Below are positions 30,185-40,244 of a stretch of 64,000 nucleotides of DNA, piece by piece. The position numbers and the translations under genes were made by a program. The notes under the pieces were generated by a model that saw only the letters and a list, made by a program, of their open reading frames with translations, was not told the DNA's origin and did not search any database. The number at the start of each line of letters is the position of its first letter. Position 1 is the first letter of the stretch. Source of the stretch: Peronospora farinosa (taxonomy: Eukaryota; Oomycota; Peronosporomycetes; Peronosporales; Peronosporaceae); NCBI GenBank assembly GCA_947646735.1, contig CANTFK010000239.1:186001-250000 (forward strand), given 5' to 3'.

Positions 30185-32170
30185 TTAACTTGAGCAAAAT
30201 ACGCACAGCTGCCGAGATGTCATTGTCCCAAAGAGAGCTTTGCCAGCGTTCCAATCGTTGTTTACCACGGCGTGTTGAATATCTACCACTGGCACGGCGG
30301 CACTGGCCATACTCAAAGGTGTGGGCTCTGGGCCGTATACCTCACGATGAGTAGCACCATTCCATAGCGTGACACGCTCAATATCATGAGACCATGAAGC
30401 TACTACCGAGGAACCATTTCGTTCAGTCCATAGTGCTGACCGAGATAATACAGAGGCTGTCTTGTGACCAGCAAACTCCATTTTTGGCACCAGTTGGCCG
30501 CTTCCAATTGTGCACAAATCGAACACGCTGTGCTTCATCGGTGTCGAACGCGACGAAATCACCACTTGGTCCGTGTGAAGCTGGTTGGACGAAAGCGAAA
30601 AGTACGCTTGATCACTTGGAACGTGCAAAAAGGGTGCAATTCCAGCGGAATCATTGTTGATAGGTGTATCATCTTCACTCAAGATATTTGTAACATCGTT
30701 CCAGACTGAGAGCCCGTGGAATGTAGCTGCTGCTAGACCCTCAGTGCTACGCCCTTCGTCGCTTTTAAATAGCTTGATTGAATGCACCGGTTGTCGTTCC
30801 GGGAGTGAAAAAGTCTGCACAATGCCTTCATCACCTGCGGTCGGCTTTCGCATATCGTATTTGGCCACGGTGCCGTCTTGAAATCCGCAATACATTGCAT
30901 TGTGGTCGGATTCACTAAAGCAACAGGACCAACCTTGCCGTTTGCCAGCAGGAAAGCTCACCTCCAAAATCACTTTCTTTTGGTAGCAATCGGTCACAGC
31001 GAGCTTGCCATCAAATGCTACCGTAAGAACACTGCTGTTGATCGGGTGAACACAGATATCACGCACGGCAGAACTATGTACTGGTACATGCAGTCTATAT
31101 TTTGGATCTTGCGTGACAACCAGCATGACACCATGCGAATCCTGATCAAACTTTTCACCAATACACAAGAACGAGCATGTTCGATGGATGCTGAATACGC
31201 GCGCACTTAGCAAGGGAACGTCGAAAATCGGCTTGTACTGTCGTATATCAGCAGCAAATGTATCCTCCGTGGAGAACGGCATAGTGGAAACGACAGGCAA
31301 ATCAATTGTACGATAAGGTGCTGTCTCTTGTGAAAAAGCGCTTTGGGACTGCGTGACTCTTTGCACAGTCGTTTGTCTTGGTGATGTGATAGATGAAGCA
31401 CCCAGCCAGCATCCAAAAACAGTTGAAGAACTGACAGCAGTAGTAGCATCAGCGAGCATCTTTTGTTTTATCAATGCAAAATCTTTTTTGAGTTTAATCA
31501 GCTCCATATTCAGCCCCAAGACCTCCTTTGTCTGTATGTCAAAATGTGTCTTTAAAGTCTTGATATCTTTCTCCAGCTCACTGTTCTTTAATTTCTCTTC
31601 TTGGTACTTTTTCGTCATCTCGACAAGTCCAGAATTGTCCACCACTGCCACATGATCAGTAAACAATGGACGAATATCCAACTTATCTACAATTGCATTG
31701 CAATTGGGGCATGTAGAGTGTTCCTCATTCATCCAGCGTTCAATGCATTTTTTACCAAACAAATGACCACATTTTAGTACCACAAGACGATGACATCCTC
31801 CAATTGTACAGGCTTCACAGCAAATTGTACACTCTGTAGGCTCTGGTTTTGTCTCCATTTTCCCAGGACGTTTACGTTTACGAAATGTAGTAGAATGTTT
31901 GTCTCGTTTTTGAGCTGCTTCGGCTGCAGCTTCGGCAGCAGTTAATATTTGTACATCATTTTCATCATCACTTTCTTCAGTATCGGGAATATTAAGTGTC
32001 CTTATAGAGGGAGATGTGAGATTAACACTCGATAAAAGAGGAGACTGCAGTTGAGACCCGTGAAATGTGCTATTCTCACTCGCAATATACTCGATCTCAC
32101 TTGAAATGTATTCACTTGCATCAGATTGATAGGCATCTTCTACTTCTTCTTCTTCGATACTTTGTGGCAT
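30185..32170 (-). CDS. RFWD3-like RING-finger/WD40 E3 ubiquitin ligase
   Basis: A single exon of 661 residues from the ATG at 32170. RFWD3 ubiquitylates RPA and RAD51 at stalled forks and promotes interstrand crosslink repair. Seen: an acidic N-terminus, a basic patch near residue 100 ('RKRKRPGK'), a RING finger at ~115-165 ('ECTICCEACTIGGCHRLV', 'LKCGHLFGKKCIERWM', 'CPNCN') with the C3HC4 spacing, a coiled coil at ~185-240, then a C-terminal region with WD40-like blades ('VHPINSSVLTVAFDGKLAVT', 'MYCGFQDGTVAKYDMR', 'VASWSHDIERVTLWNG'). This RING-coiled coil-WD40 order is the RFWD3 layout; assignment to that family is by architecture. Its ATG is divergent from the four-TM protein gene, 134 bp away. 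Confidence 0.83.
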   Translation of the reverse strand: MPQSIEEEEVEDAYQSDASEYISSEIEYIASENSTFHGSQLQSPLLSSVNLTSPSIRTLNIPDTEESDDENDVQILTAAEAAAEAAQKRDKHSTTFRKRKRPGKMETKPEPTECTICCEACTIGGCHRLVVLKCGHLFGKKCIERWMNEEHSTCPNCNAIVDKLDIRPLFTDHVAVVDNSGLVEMTKKYQEEKLKNSELEKDIKTLKTHFDIQTKEVLGLNMELIKLKKDFALIKQKMLADATTAVSSSTVFGCWLGASSITSPRQTTVQRVTQSQSAFSQETAPYRTIDLPVVSTMPFSTEDTFAADIRQYKPIFDVPLLSARVFSIHRTCSFLCIGEKFDQDSHGVMLVVTQDPKYRLHVPVHSSAVRDICVHPINSSVLTVAFDGKLAVTDCYQKKVILEVSFPAGKRQGWSCCFSESDHNAMYCGFQDGTVAKYDMRKPTAGDEGIVQTFSLPERQPVHSIKLFKSDEGRSTEGLAAATFHGLSVWNDVTNILSEDDTPINNDSAGIAPFLHVPSDQAYFSLSSNQLHTDQVVISSRSTPMKHSVFDLCTIGSGQLVPKMEFAGHKTASVLSRSALWTERNGSSVVASWSHDIERVTLWNGATHREVYGPEPTPLSMASAAVPVVDIQHAVVNNDWNAGKALFGTMTSRQLCVFCSS

Positions 32171-32304
32171 TTTCACGTTATAATGTCAATTTTATATTAC
32201 TAAATATTACTAAAACGTCTCGTTTTCTTAATATTTTGAAACGCGATAGATACAAAATGACAGGTCGTTAAGTTCGTGTTAAGTGCGACTTGGTGGCAAA
32301 CCCA

Positions 32305-32991
32305 ATGGGTCTTCGAAGCCGACACCGTCGTCTTGCAGGCATCACTCAAGAAGAAGCATACGATCCAGAAACTACATGTATCCACACTCAGTCACTTGAA
32401 GGTAAACAAGAAGGTTAATACCGTAATAAGTATACGAAATTTAGAGTCTGAAACCTGTTTTTCTTTGTCCTTAGAGCATCTCCAAGCTTCTATCCATAAT
32501 GTCGACGCCTTTAACCTCATATGGAAGGTATGCACGTCTTTCTATTGCAGATTTCAATTGCAACAGTCTCATCTTCTACTATTACTCACTTGAAGAGAAC
32601 TCTGGGTCATGCTGGACTTGTAGTAATCACCTACGAAATTTTCCTGTGGTTTCAGCTCTTGACAGACAATTCCTCTACTTTACGTTGGACTCTTGATCTT
32701 GCACTCAAGTTTATAGCTATTGGAAGCATCCTATGCATGCGAGAACATGTCCGAACTGGTCACAGACAGTATCTTGGCCAGAGCCTCTTTTTTTCCAGCA
32801 GCTACGTGCTCATCTGGTTGTGTTGCTCCATGCTGCTGCATTTCAACTTGTCAGCCATGGAAATCTCACCACTTTGTATCGTCTATTGTCTACTTAGCAT
32901 TCTCGTGCTACAATTAGTTGGAGACAATACAAAAGCTGAAGTTGCACGTGCCCAGCAGCTTGCCAAGCTACATCGTCTCATGGTTCAATAA
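32305..32991 (+). CDS. Four-TM membrane protein of unknown function; gene model needs a 23-nt intron
   Basis: Model: exons 32305-32401, 32475-32527 and 32551-32991, 196 residues. I do not recognise the family. The N-terminus starts 'MGLRSRHRRLAGITQEEAYD'; the C-terminal part has four hydrophobic segments (around 'GLVVITYEIFLWFQLL', 'LALKFIAIGSILCM', 'SSYVLIWLCCSMLLHF' and 'IVYCLLSILVLQLV'), then a short charged helix. The first intron (73 bp) is normal. The second would be 32528-32550, only 23 nt, with GTATGC at one end and a pyrimidine-rich TTGCAG at the other; without it the frame stops soon. Alternatives are a 68-nt intron ending at 32595 (AAG acceptor), a start at the ATG at 32521, or a sequence error. 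Confidence 0.6.
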
Positions 32992-33124
32992 TGTAGCCAT
33001 GTTTGGCTATCCGTACTTAGTGAGCTATCGTTTAAAAATTTGAATCGCGAGTCATTTCGAGTTTTGAACCCGATACGAAAAGTGCTAGACGATCAGCATT
33101 TGACCTTGATTCCTTCCTTCCCTC

Positions 33125-34873
33125 ATGACTGAGTATCCAATCCATCCACGTGTGTTTAAAGTATCCAACGAGATGAATCCATTGGTACCTTTTGCACGTT
33201 TTAGAGCTTCCTCTATCAAAAGTTATTCCCCTTTTTGATCATTTTCTAACCCGTGGATAATGTGCTTGTTTTTCCTTTAGGATTTACTCTGTGAGCAACA
33301 TAAACGACAAATTCAACATCGAAAAGGTCTTCCAGATTGGGAAACACCACGTGCTCCAGCTGGGAAAGTCAGTAATCATCATGTAACCACACCAGCTTTC
33401 TTTGCATGGGATCATGAGAGACCACAGGCGACGTGGCAGACAGAGACACCACAAGTGAGTGATCAAAGGGAGATACGAATAAGAGGTTGTAATGATGTTG
33501 GTGTACTTAAGTGGGTGGAGCTTTCTTTCATGTGGTTGTAGAAGGTGGCAAGGACATTGGAGATGGAGAGTGAGCCGGAGATGGTGATGGGTGAGAAGTC
33601 TCTTTACACATATTCAAGTCAAGAAAGACCTGAGTCCATTGAAGTAGAAGGACAAGAGGAAGACGCGGCCATTGACGTGGATGATACTAACGACAGATTG
33701 TCGGAAGAGGATCAGTATGGGGTGACAGGACGATGTATTGCTGTGAGTCCAATGAGAGAGGACATCCTTGATCGAGCTCCTCCTTCTACTACTGGTGAGA
33801 ATCCCACTCATCTGTCAGTTGCAGAAGTGTCACCGTCGCCGTATCGGCCTCCTCCAAGTTCGAGATATAGACAAGGTCGTCGACTTGAAGAGAATGATGG
33901 AGCCATCCCATTGTCTCGGACCCAACTGTACGTTGCAGGAGTAACAACGGAGCAGGCGGATCGCTACAGAATGAGCAGGTCGAGTGGCAAGAGACTGCGA
34001 TCGCCGGCAAAGCGAACGGCATTATGGGGGGATGAGTCCGACAGCTACATTCACCAAAGTGGTGCTAGCGCCAACACGACCACACCCAGTTTTTCCCACA
34101 AACGCCAGGTTTGTTCTGCTGCCGAACGAACATTCGGCGGCTCGTCGGTGTTTCGAACGCTCAATATGGACACGTGCAACTGGCCCCGATCCGAGAGGGT
34201 GCGTGGCCAGCGTCGACCTGTTTTGACCGGTTCTGACGCAACCAACGTTGCAAACCAGACAGTACGCGAGTATCTTGGAGAACGTGAAGAAGAGTCAAAG
34301 AAGGCCGAACAACCACAACAACAGGTTCCTGCTTGCCATCACAGAGTGGATAACGACACTTTCACCTCGGTCCCTCCCGGTGCTGAGGTGTTTGGCGCGC
34401 CTACCGCTGCACCTAAAAACTACAGGAGGACCAAGAGGGTATCATTTGGTGGAAATGCCCTTGCCAATCCTCCGAACGAGGTCGCGGTCTATCCGCAGCC
34501 ACGAACTCTACCCGTGCTTGCCGATAAGACCACGCAGACAGAAGCTTCCCTATTGCCAACTCGATTACAGACTAGATCTGATAGACTTGACGTCTTTGAT
34601 TGCCGCGAAGCTCAGGGAAGAGATCATGCATCACCTTCACGCTTCTCTGCGGGTGATACTACGATTGGCGATTTCGAGCGTCCTAGGAAAATTCCAAGAG
34701 GATCTACTAATGCTGTCGATGCAGCCTTTGCGCAACAGCACAATTACCGTCGGACAAGTAGTCATCTGACGAATCCAATCATGACAAACCCTCGATACCA
34801 ACAAGAGACGACGGCGTCCAAAGGAAAGTCAACGTACTCTGCTGTCTTCAATGACAGACTCGCATGGCGATAG
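33125..34873 (+). CDS. Disordered protein with PP1- and LC8-type docking motifs
   Basis: Three exons (33125-33184, 33281-33454, 33542-34873; introns 96 and 87 bp) give 521 residues. I do not recognise the family. The first 80 residues look ordered and conserved-like ('PIHPRVFKVSNEM', 'HRKGLPDWETPRAPAGK', 'TPAFFAWDHERPQATWQ'). The rest is Ser/Arg/Pro-rich and probably disordered. Two short motifs stand out: 'KRVSFGG' fits the R-V-x-F docking site of protein phosphatase 1, and 'DKTTQTE' fits the K-x-T-Q-T motif bound by dynein light chain LC8. These are pattern matches only. The first exon choice (GTACCT donor) is less certain than the rest. Confidence 0.65.
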
Positions 34874-35991
34874 CGTCTGGCTAAAGGAAGTCATCAGACT
34901 TAACGAATCGTGTACAGCAGCATGACAATGGCTCATGAACTACCTAGAACTGATGTGCTTGCGCAATTTTTCCAGCTGAAGCGACAAGCCTGCCGTTAAG
35001 GAGCTGCGAAGACTCGAGGATCCCGAAAAGCAGCAAGTTGTTCCAATGTATATTAGACATGTGCGTCTACGCCAGGCAGCGAGATTTGATTTTGGCTGAA
35101 ACTCACAAGACCTCCATGAAAAGTGGCAAGTTGTCCTAGTAAAAGCTAGCGCTTTTGGGTTTGATGTGAAGGGGTAGAGCGGTCACGATTCACGTCCATG
35201 TCATCATGAACAAGACAGGCAGCGTCACGCCTCATTATCGCTACAGGGGACTGGTTACGGGTTTGTAGCTGCGTACATGTCGTTTTGATCGCAATATCTA
35301 GGAGACGTACAACGACGTATACGACACCACGTCGTTGTTGTGCCGGTATTAGCCACCATCCTGTTCGGATTCGGCTGTGGGCTTCATGGCTGACTGCGCA
35401 ACACACGGAGACTAGCACGACGACACCACTGCCGTTTACGTGTTGATGGTTGCATTCATGCAACTGGCCATGTCAAAAGTGGTACGCTCACTCAGCCATT
35501 GTTGACATTTGTCTGCTTCGGATTAGGTACCTGCGGACAACTAAGTCAGTGATTTGGGTCTTCGCAAGGACCATTACTTGTTCAACAACGTTTGTCCATG
35601 TGTATAATCTTCGTGCACTCAATCTATCTCATGAATGTCGAGTCTTTGCCTGGGTGATAACAGCTTTGGGCAAATCGGAATGGGCACGAAGGCTTGCGGA
35701 CCCAGTGGATACTTCTTTCGAGTCGGCAATTTGGTGAGCGTCCAGACAAGAGCTTAAAGAGGAGGTCAATCGCTCATTATCACGAAAGCAAATGTACGCA
35801 TGGTTAGCAACGTTACAGCTCCGCTTGGAATCAGTATATGTCTTGCCGGCATAGAGTCTCATTGCTTCATGTTAAACGTTAACAATTGCAAAGTAATGAA
35901 AGCATTCCAACGGCGTACGAGCAGTGAAAAACATACCACAGCATCGCTATCATCCACATCTCTGGTCTTAAAATGGGCCACACCGTTATCT
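34874..35991. other. Intergenic, no gene seen
   Basis: Open frames on both strands (for example 35463-35146 minus and 35450-35737 plus) have no family resemblance and no supporting splice pattern. It lies between two convergent genes. Confidence 0.45.
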
Positions 35992-36672
35992 TCAATCTCG
36001 TCGATTACTTTTCTTTTCATGTCGATAAAACTCGGACATTCGGATTTCCAGTCGTGCTGGTTCCACGGGAGGCAAATTCCCCACATTCCTGATAACATCA
36101 TGAGGGATTGGAGTATACGTCTGGACCCCACTGGCTCTTGCATACTTGCAAACATTAGCCATTGCTCCCACTGACATTTCTCCCAGAGGATCAGTTGTAC
36201 CCAATAGAGTCGATGCAGTAGCACTTGAGGCATCAAATGATGATCGTGGAGGGTCCGAAGAAGTAAAAGCTGCGGCAGGAGAGGAATGTCGACACATTTG
36301 CTGCTTTTTCCATTGATAATAAGCTGAAAAGGGTCCACCTGGTCTCAAAAACGCAAAATCTGGATTCTCTCGTTCCCTTTTTCGAGCAGTGGCTTCAAAT
36401 ACGTCCCCGTTACGAGCCACAAATTCTACAAGTCGATCAATACGATTTTTAACCTCAAAAGGGACGTTTTCCATTGAAAATGACTCGATCGAAGTCGTAA
36501 ATGAGTCAGCATTTGGTACATGATGGACTGGAACATCAGAAGTGGCTACAGTTGATGCAAATGACAGTCTATTTGATACGTTAGAGCTTCGTGCAGCTGC
36601 ATCAATTGAAGCTAAACGTGCTGCTTCTTTTGCTTGGGCAATACGCGCCTGGAATTCCTGCTCGAGCTGCAT
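35992..36672 (-). CDS. SURP (SWAP) domain protein, probable splicing factor
   Basis: A single exon of 226 residues from the ATG at 36672. SURP domains occur in SF3a1, CHERP and other pre-mRNA splicing factors and mediate protein contacts in the spliceosome. Seen: a short N-terminal helix rich in Ala/Gln, then the SURP module at about residues 75-120: 'NRIDRLVEFVARNGDVFE', 'RERENPDFAFLRPGGPFSAY' and 'YYQWK'. A second conserved block near the C-terminus ('GEMSVGAMANVCKYAR', 'YTPIPHDVI', 'PARLEIRMSEFYRHE') resembles the region that follows SURP in CHERP-like proteins. It ends 'KKSNRRD'. The protein is short for this class; a longer 3' exon cannot be excluded. Confidence 0.8.
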   Translation of the reverse strand: MQLEQEFQARIAQAKEAARLASIDAAARSSNVSNRLSFASTVATSDVPVHHVPNADSFTTSIESFSMENVPFEVKNRIDRLVEFVARNGDVFEATARKRERENPDFAFLRPGGPFSAYYQWKKQQMCRHSSPAAAFTSSDPPRSSFDASSATASTLLGTTDPLGEMSVGAMANVCKYARASGVQTYTPIPHDVIRNVGNLPPVEPARLEIRMSEFYRHEKKSNRRD

Positions 36673-36832
36673 TGTCCAAGGTCTTGTCGAATTGATGAAA
36701 AGGAACGACTCTTTTGTTGATATTTAGAGATTATCGAAGGTACTAGTCAAATCAGCTAGTTGTTTAAACGTTTGTATTTTAATAAGCCAAAAGTGAGGAT
36801 ATCAACTTTTTGGGTGATTTTAAGTAAAGTGA

Positions 36833-37647
36833 GTACAGATCTCCCTCCAATCATTATCCTCCAATAAGTTATAACCTTTGGAAGGCTATCAGTCTTTCGC
36901 TTTCACCGAGATCGTTCTATGGTCGCTAAATTATACGGTATATCATATAATCAGTCAGGGTAATATAACTTTATATAATGAGTATTTTTCCTGTATTTTA
37001 AAAGAGAAAACCTACGTAAACTACATGTCGAGGGTAGTTTGGGTGGACAGTGCGGTGCATATGTCTACTTGAAGGTCGCGAAGGACTCTATAAGCAGCTT
37101 AGTGACTTTTTTGGGATACATCGAGCATGGTACAGAAATCACCAAGAAGGTTAATCTTATTAATTCCGGTGAGCTTGTCTGCGACAGGTGCCACATCTTC
37201 GCTGTTTTTACACTCCTTCTGTGTCTCCTTTACCTCTTCTAGAATCTCGTTCTCGGTGAGGTCCGTCTGAGCAGTCTTATCCTCTCTGATGGGATATAGA
37301 AAAGCTCTGAAATCGTCATGGGATCCTAGACACGCAGCTGATCTAGCTGGTCTCTCAGCTCCTGCTTCAGCTTTGCGACATTTTTAACTATCTAGGTAGG
37401 CAGGCAGGACATTGTGAAACACTGTAAATTTACATATAACTTGACGTGTCTTGCACCTGTGGGTACAGGTCAAACAATTAAAGCAGCCTGGTACTTCTTT
37501 TTAGCAGTCGGAATCTTGCCTATCTTGTTTTTTTATTATATAATTTCTATGATGTACAATCCACAAAAACCGAGAAGTTATAACCTCTCTTAAGTTATAA
37601 ATATTGTCGTCCACCGTACTCATAACTTAACAGAGGGAGATCTGTAC
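36833..37647. mobile_element. Candidate MITE with 15-bp terminal inverted repeats
   Basis: GTACAGATCTCCCTC at 36833-36847 is exactly mirrored by GAGGGAGATCTGTAC at 37633-37647. If the ends are read as CAGATCTCCCTC, each is flanked by TA, as for Tc1/mariner-type elements that duplicate TA on insertion. AAGTTAT occurs inside both ends. The 815-bp interior is AT-rich with no transposase ORF, so it would be non-autonomous. It lies between the SURP gene and the zinc-finger gene, both of which start outside it. Confidence 0.65.
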
Positions 37648-38105
37648 GTACAAATGTAGCTAGCTGTCTCCATACAAAGTATGGTCTGTAGTCAATGTAC
37701 ATTGGTATCATTAAAAAAAAAGAAGAACATAGAGTAACGCAATCCGTGTTTTTTCTACGCCGACACTCTGTAACCCTATGACGTAATGCATTAGTCATCT
37801 ACAATTTGACGACATGGAGATGGAACGGAAGATAAAATAGAAACTTATTGATGCCTCCGTCGCTGCTTTGTCGACGTATCACCCACCTCGAAACATGAGA
37901 GCCAGTAAAGATTTGTTCCGTTTCTACTTCATGATGACCTGATAAAAGAAGTGAGCCCGTCGTCTTGTTTCGAATTGTTCTGACTCTTGTCCCATGGTGT
38001 ATGTACGCACGTATGTCGTTACGTCCAGTCGATTTTTTTCATAGAAACAATAGTATCACAATACAAAAAACAGGGTACAAGTATTTCGCGTAAGACAAAA
38101 GAAGG
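37648..38105. other. Upstream region of the tandem zinc-finger gene
   Basis: No coding sequence seen. It contains an A-run near 37,713 and leads directly to the ATG at 38106. Confidence 0.4.
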
Positions 38106-40244
38106 ATGACAGTGATCCGTAGTCCTGACAATAAAAGTGATAATGGTCAAGTAATCGCCTTAAATGACATGTGGAATGATTTTGAAACGAAACAACGTGG
38201 TTTCTTACGTATGGAAATGGAAAAAGCAGTAACTAAAACTATAAACAAACAGAGCGAAATGTTTGAAGCTCTTCGTTCGAAAATTGAGACACGTCATTGT
38301 AATGCGTTAAAGGAGCTTCGTGATGACATTTTACGTCCAGAACCTTCATTACTTGAGACTTTCATGAGTCGGACATTGGACGTGCAAAAGAATACGGGTC
38401 TTGTGAGCTGGATTAATGATGACAAGAAGAAGAAGCTCGTACAAATGTACGTCCCAAAGCTACGAAATTATCTTGAATCGGGTCACGCTAATGCGTTCCG
38501 TAGTGAGTTTGAAGCTTTATTGGTCGTGTATATGGAGTGTCTTGAGATTCCAATGAAAAGTGGCTCACGATTAAGTAATCGTATTGAAGATCTGCATCAA
38601 GGACTTTTGAACAAAGCAGGCTCGAATGGTGATTTGATTAATCTTGTACACCGTGTCCGCTGGGCATGCTTTGGGGTACGAGCAATTTGTAATGTGCGTT
38701 CACATGAGACGAATGTACTATCGGAGAATGAAATTCTAGAGCTCTGTGCATGCTTTAGTGCTATTGGAGCGGCAATGCCAACACTTGTGCTTGAGTTTCA
38801 AGTATGCCAGCAGCCGTCCGTAACTGCATCATCATCTTCATCAAGTGCTATGAGTTCACCTACAAACTCTAATTTGGAAATGGGTTTGGCCATGTTGGCA
38901 CAGCTACGTCAATCACCAGACGACAAGAATGACCAAACGTCCTTTGATTATATGTTTCAACTTATGACTAATAACGGATCTACTGCCAGCACGACTAGGC
39001 TTGAGGAATCACAAATGAATCAACCGTCGTCGCTGCCATTAGGATTCCACGATGACGGCTTTAGTTTATCTTCTCAAGATTCCTTACAATCGAGATCGCC
39101 CGATTGGAACGATTTGAACTTGACCAGTTTGAGTCTAAACGGTTTATCCTTGAACAACTCCACTGTGAACAGCTCGACATTCAACAGCTTGAGTTTCGAC
39201 AAAAATGACAGCGCGGGAATCCAGACGCCGTCTTTATCGCGTTTAGGCTCGATTGGCAGCATCAGCAGCATCGGCAGCAACTTTAGTCAACAACCATCTT
39301 TTCCTCTTGGATACGATGATAATTCTAGTGGATTCTGGTCGCAACCGCCACTTCCGCGTAGCTCTGGAAGTCCATATAGAATTTCAACGCAGCCACCTAA
39401 GTATGAAAGCTTGCAGACAAGACCGCCGTATTTGCTGAGAGCTACAAGCCCGATGAGAAGTTCCCTACAATCGATAGTACAATCTAGCGCCGAAAGTCCA
39501 CTGAAGAAATCGCCGCAATCTTCAGCAGCCTCTGGTATGAAGCAGTCGGACGTACCAACTCAGGCTCAATTGACGCTTGTCAAGTCACTCAGGTTTTACC
39601 ACGATCGACCGAGTGAGTTGCCTAGAGAATGTGATCGTGTCCGCATGGCCATGTTTGCACGTATGCTTAATCATATGAATGCATTACCAAAGGCGACGTT
39701 GTGTCCCCTTCAGCAGGACCATGACCCGACCTGCCCGCTCTCGCATTCGTACTTGGAGGTCATGTCGTACAACCCATTGTACAAGCGCTTGGTATGCCGT
39801 CAGCCGTCTCACTACTGGGGCAGCCGAATCCAGGAGGACGACAGCTGCGTGTGCTTGCACGTAGACACTGGGCTCACGTGGGAGTGGATGGACGAAGTCC
39901 ATCATAAGCGCATGCATTGTCCTCGTGGTGATAAATGCATCAATACCAAGTGTTTCAAGTCGCACTCGTTTGAAGAAATGTGCTGGTACAACCCGTCATA
40001 CAAGATTAAGCGCTGTACCGTGCACGCTCACGATCACATCACACGCGCTCGTGGAATGATCGTGCCACCGCTCGACTGTGGCTACTACCACATTGAAGAA
40101 GGCAAGAACGCTGACAAGCGTGAGTTGACGATCGAATCTGATCACGTTGGCAAAGATATTAAGATGCTCTTTACCGAGCGCACGCACAAGCCTCTGGCTG
40201 ATCTTCTCGAAGCTCTTCGTTACGTGCGCGTCAACAACCTCTGA
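38106..40244 (+). CDS. Tandem Cys/His zinc-finger protein (CCCH-like), probable RNA-binding
   Basis: A single exon of 712 residues; the ATG at 38106 is preceded by AGAAGG. I cannot name an ortholog. The N-terminal ~240 residues are helical and acidic/basic mixed ('LVHRVRWACFGVRAICNVRS'). A Ser/Asn/Leu-rich linker (about 245-500) contains a repeated Leu-Ser/Leu-Asn pattern. The C-terminal 190 residues are Cys/His-rich. Two units resemble each other: 'CPLSHSYLEVMSYNPLYKRL' followed by Cys, and 'CFKSHSFEEMCWYNPSYKIK' followed by R-C. The layout of Cys, Cys, His, then N-P-x-Y-K and a further Cys recalls the tandem CCCH fingers of plant-type mRNA-binding proteins. RNA binding is therefore an inference from architecture. 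Confidence 0.65.
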   Translation: MTVIRSPDNKSDNGQVIALNDMWNDFETKQRGFLRMEMEKAVTKTINKQSEMFEALRSKIETRHCNALKELRDDILRPEPSLLETFMSRTLDVQKNTGLVSWINDDKKKKLVQMYVPKLRNYLESGHANAFRSEFEALLVVYMECLEIPMKSGSRLSNRIEDLHQGLLNKAGSNGDLINLVHRVRWACFGVRAICNVRSHETNVLSENEILELCACFSAIGAAMPTLVLEFQVCQQPSVTASSSSSSAMSSPTNSNLEMGLAMLAQLRQSPDDKNDQTSFDYMFQLMTNNGSTASTTRLEESQMNQPSSLPLGFHDDGFSLSSQDSLQSRSPDWNDLNLTSLSLNGLSLNNSTVNSSTFNSLSFDKNDSAGIQTPSLSRLGSIGSISSIGSNFSQQPSFPLGYDDNSSGFWSQPPLPRSSGSPYRISTQPPKYESLQTRPPYLLRATSPMRSSLQSIVQSSAESPLKKSPQSSAASGMKQSDVPTQAQLTLVKSLRFYHDRPSELPRECDRVRMAMFARMLNHMNALPKATLCPLQQDHDPTCPLSHSYLEVMSYNPLYKRLVCRQPSHYWGSRIQEDDSCVCLHVDTGLTWEWMDEVHHKRMHCPRGDKCINTKCFKSHSFEEMCWYNPSYKIKRCTVHAHDHITRARGMIVPPLDCGYYHIEEGKNADKRELTIESDHVGKDIKMLFTERTHKPLADLLEALRYVRVNNL

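Noticed and set aside
35450..35737. Plus-strand ORF of 95 residues and the antisense ORF at 35,146-35,463
   Set aside because: No family match, no supporting splice signals, and composition unlike neighbouring genes.
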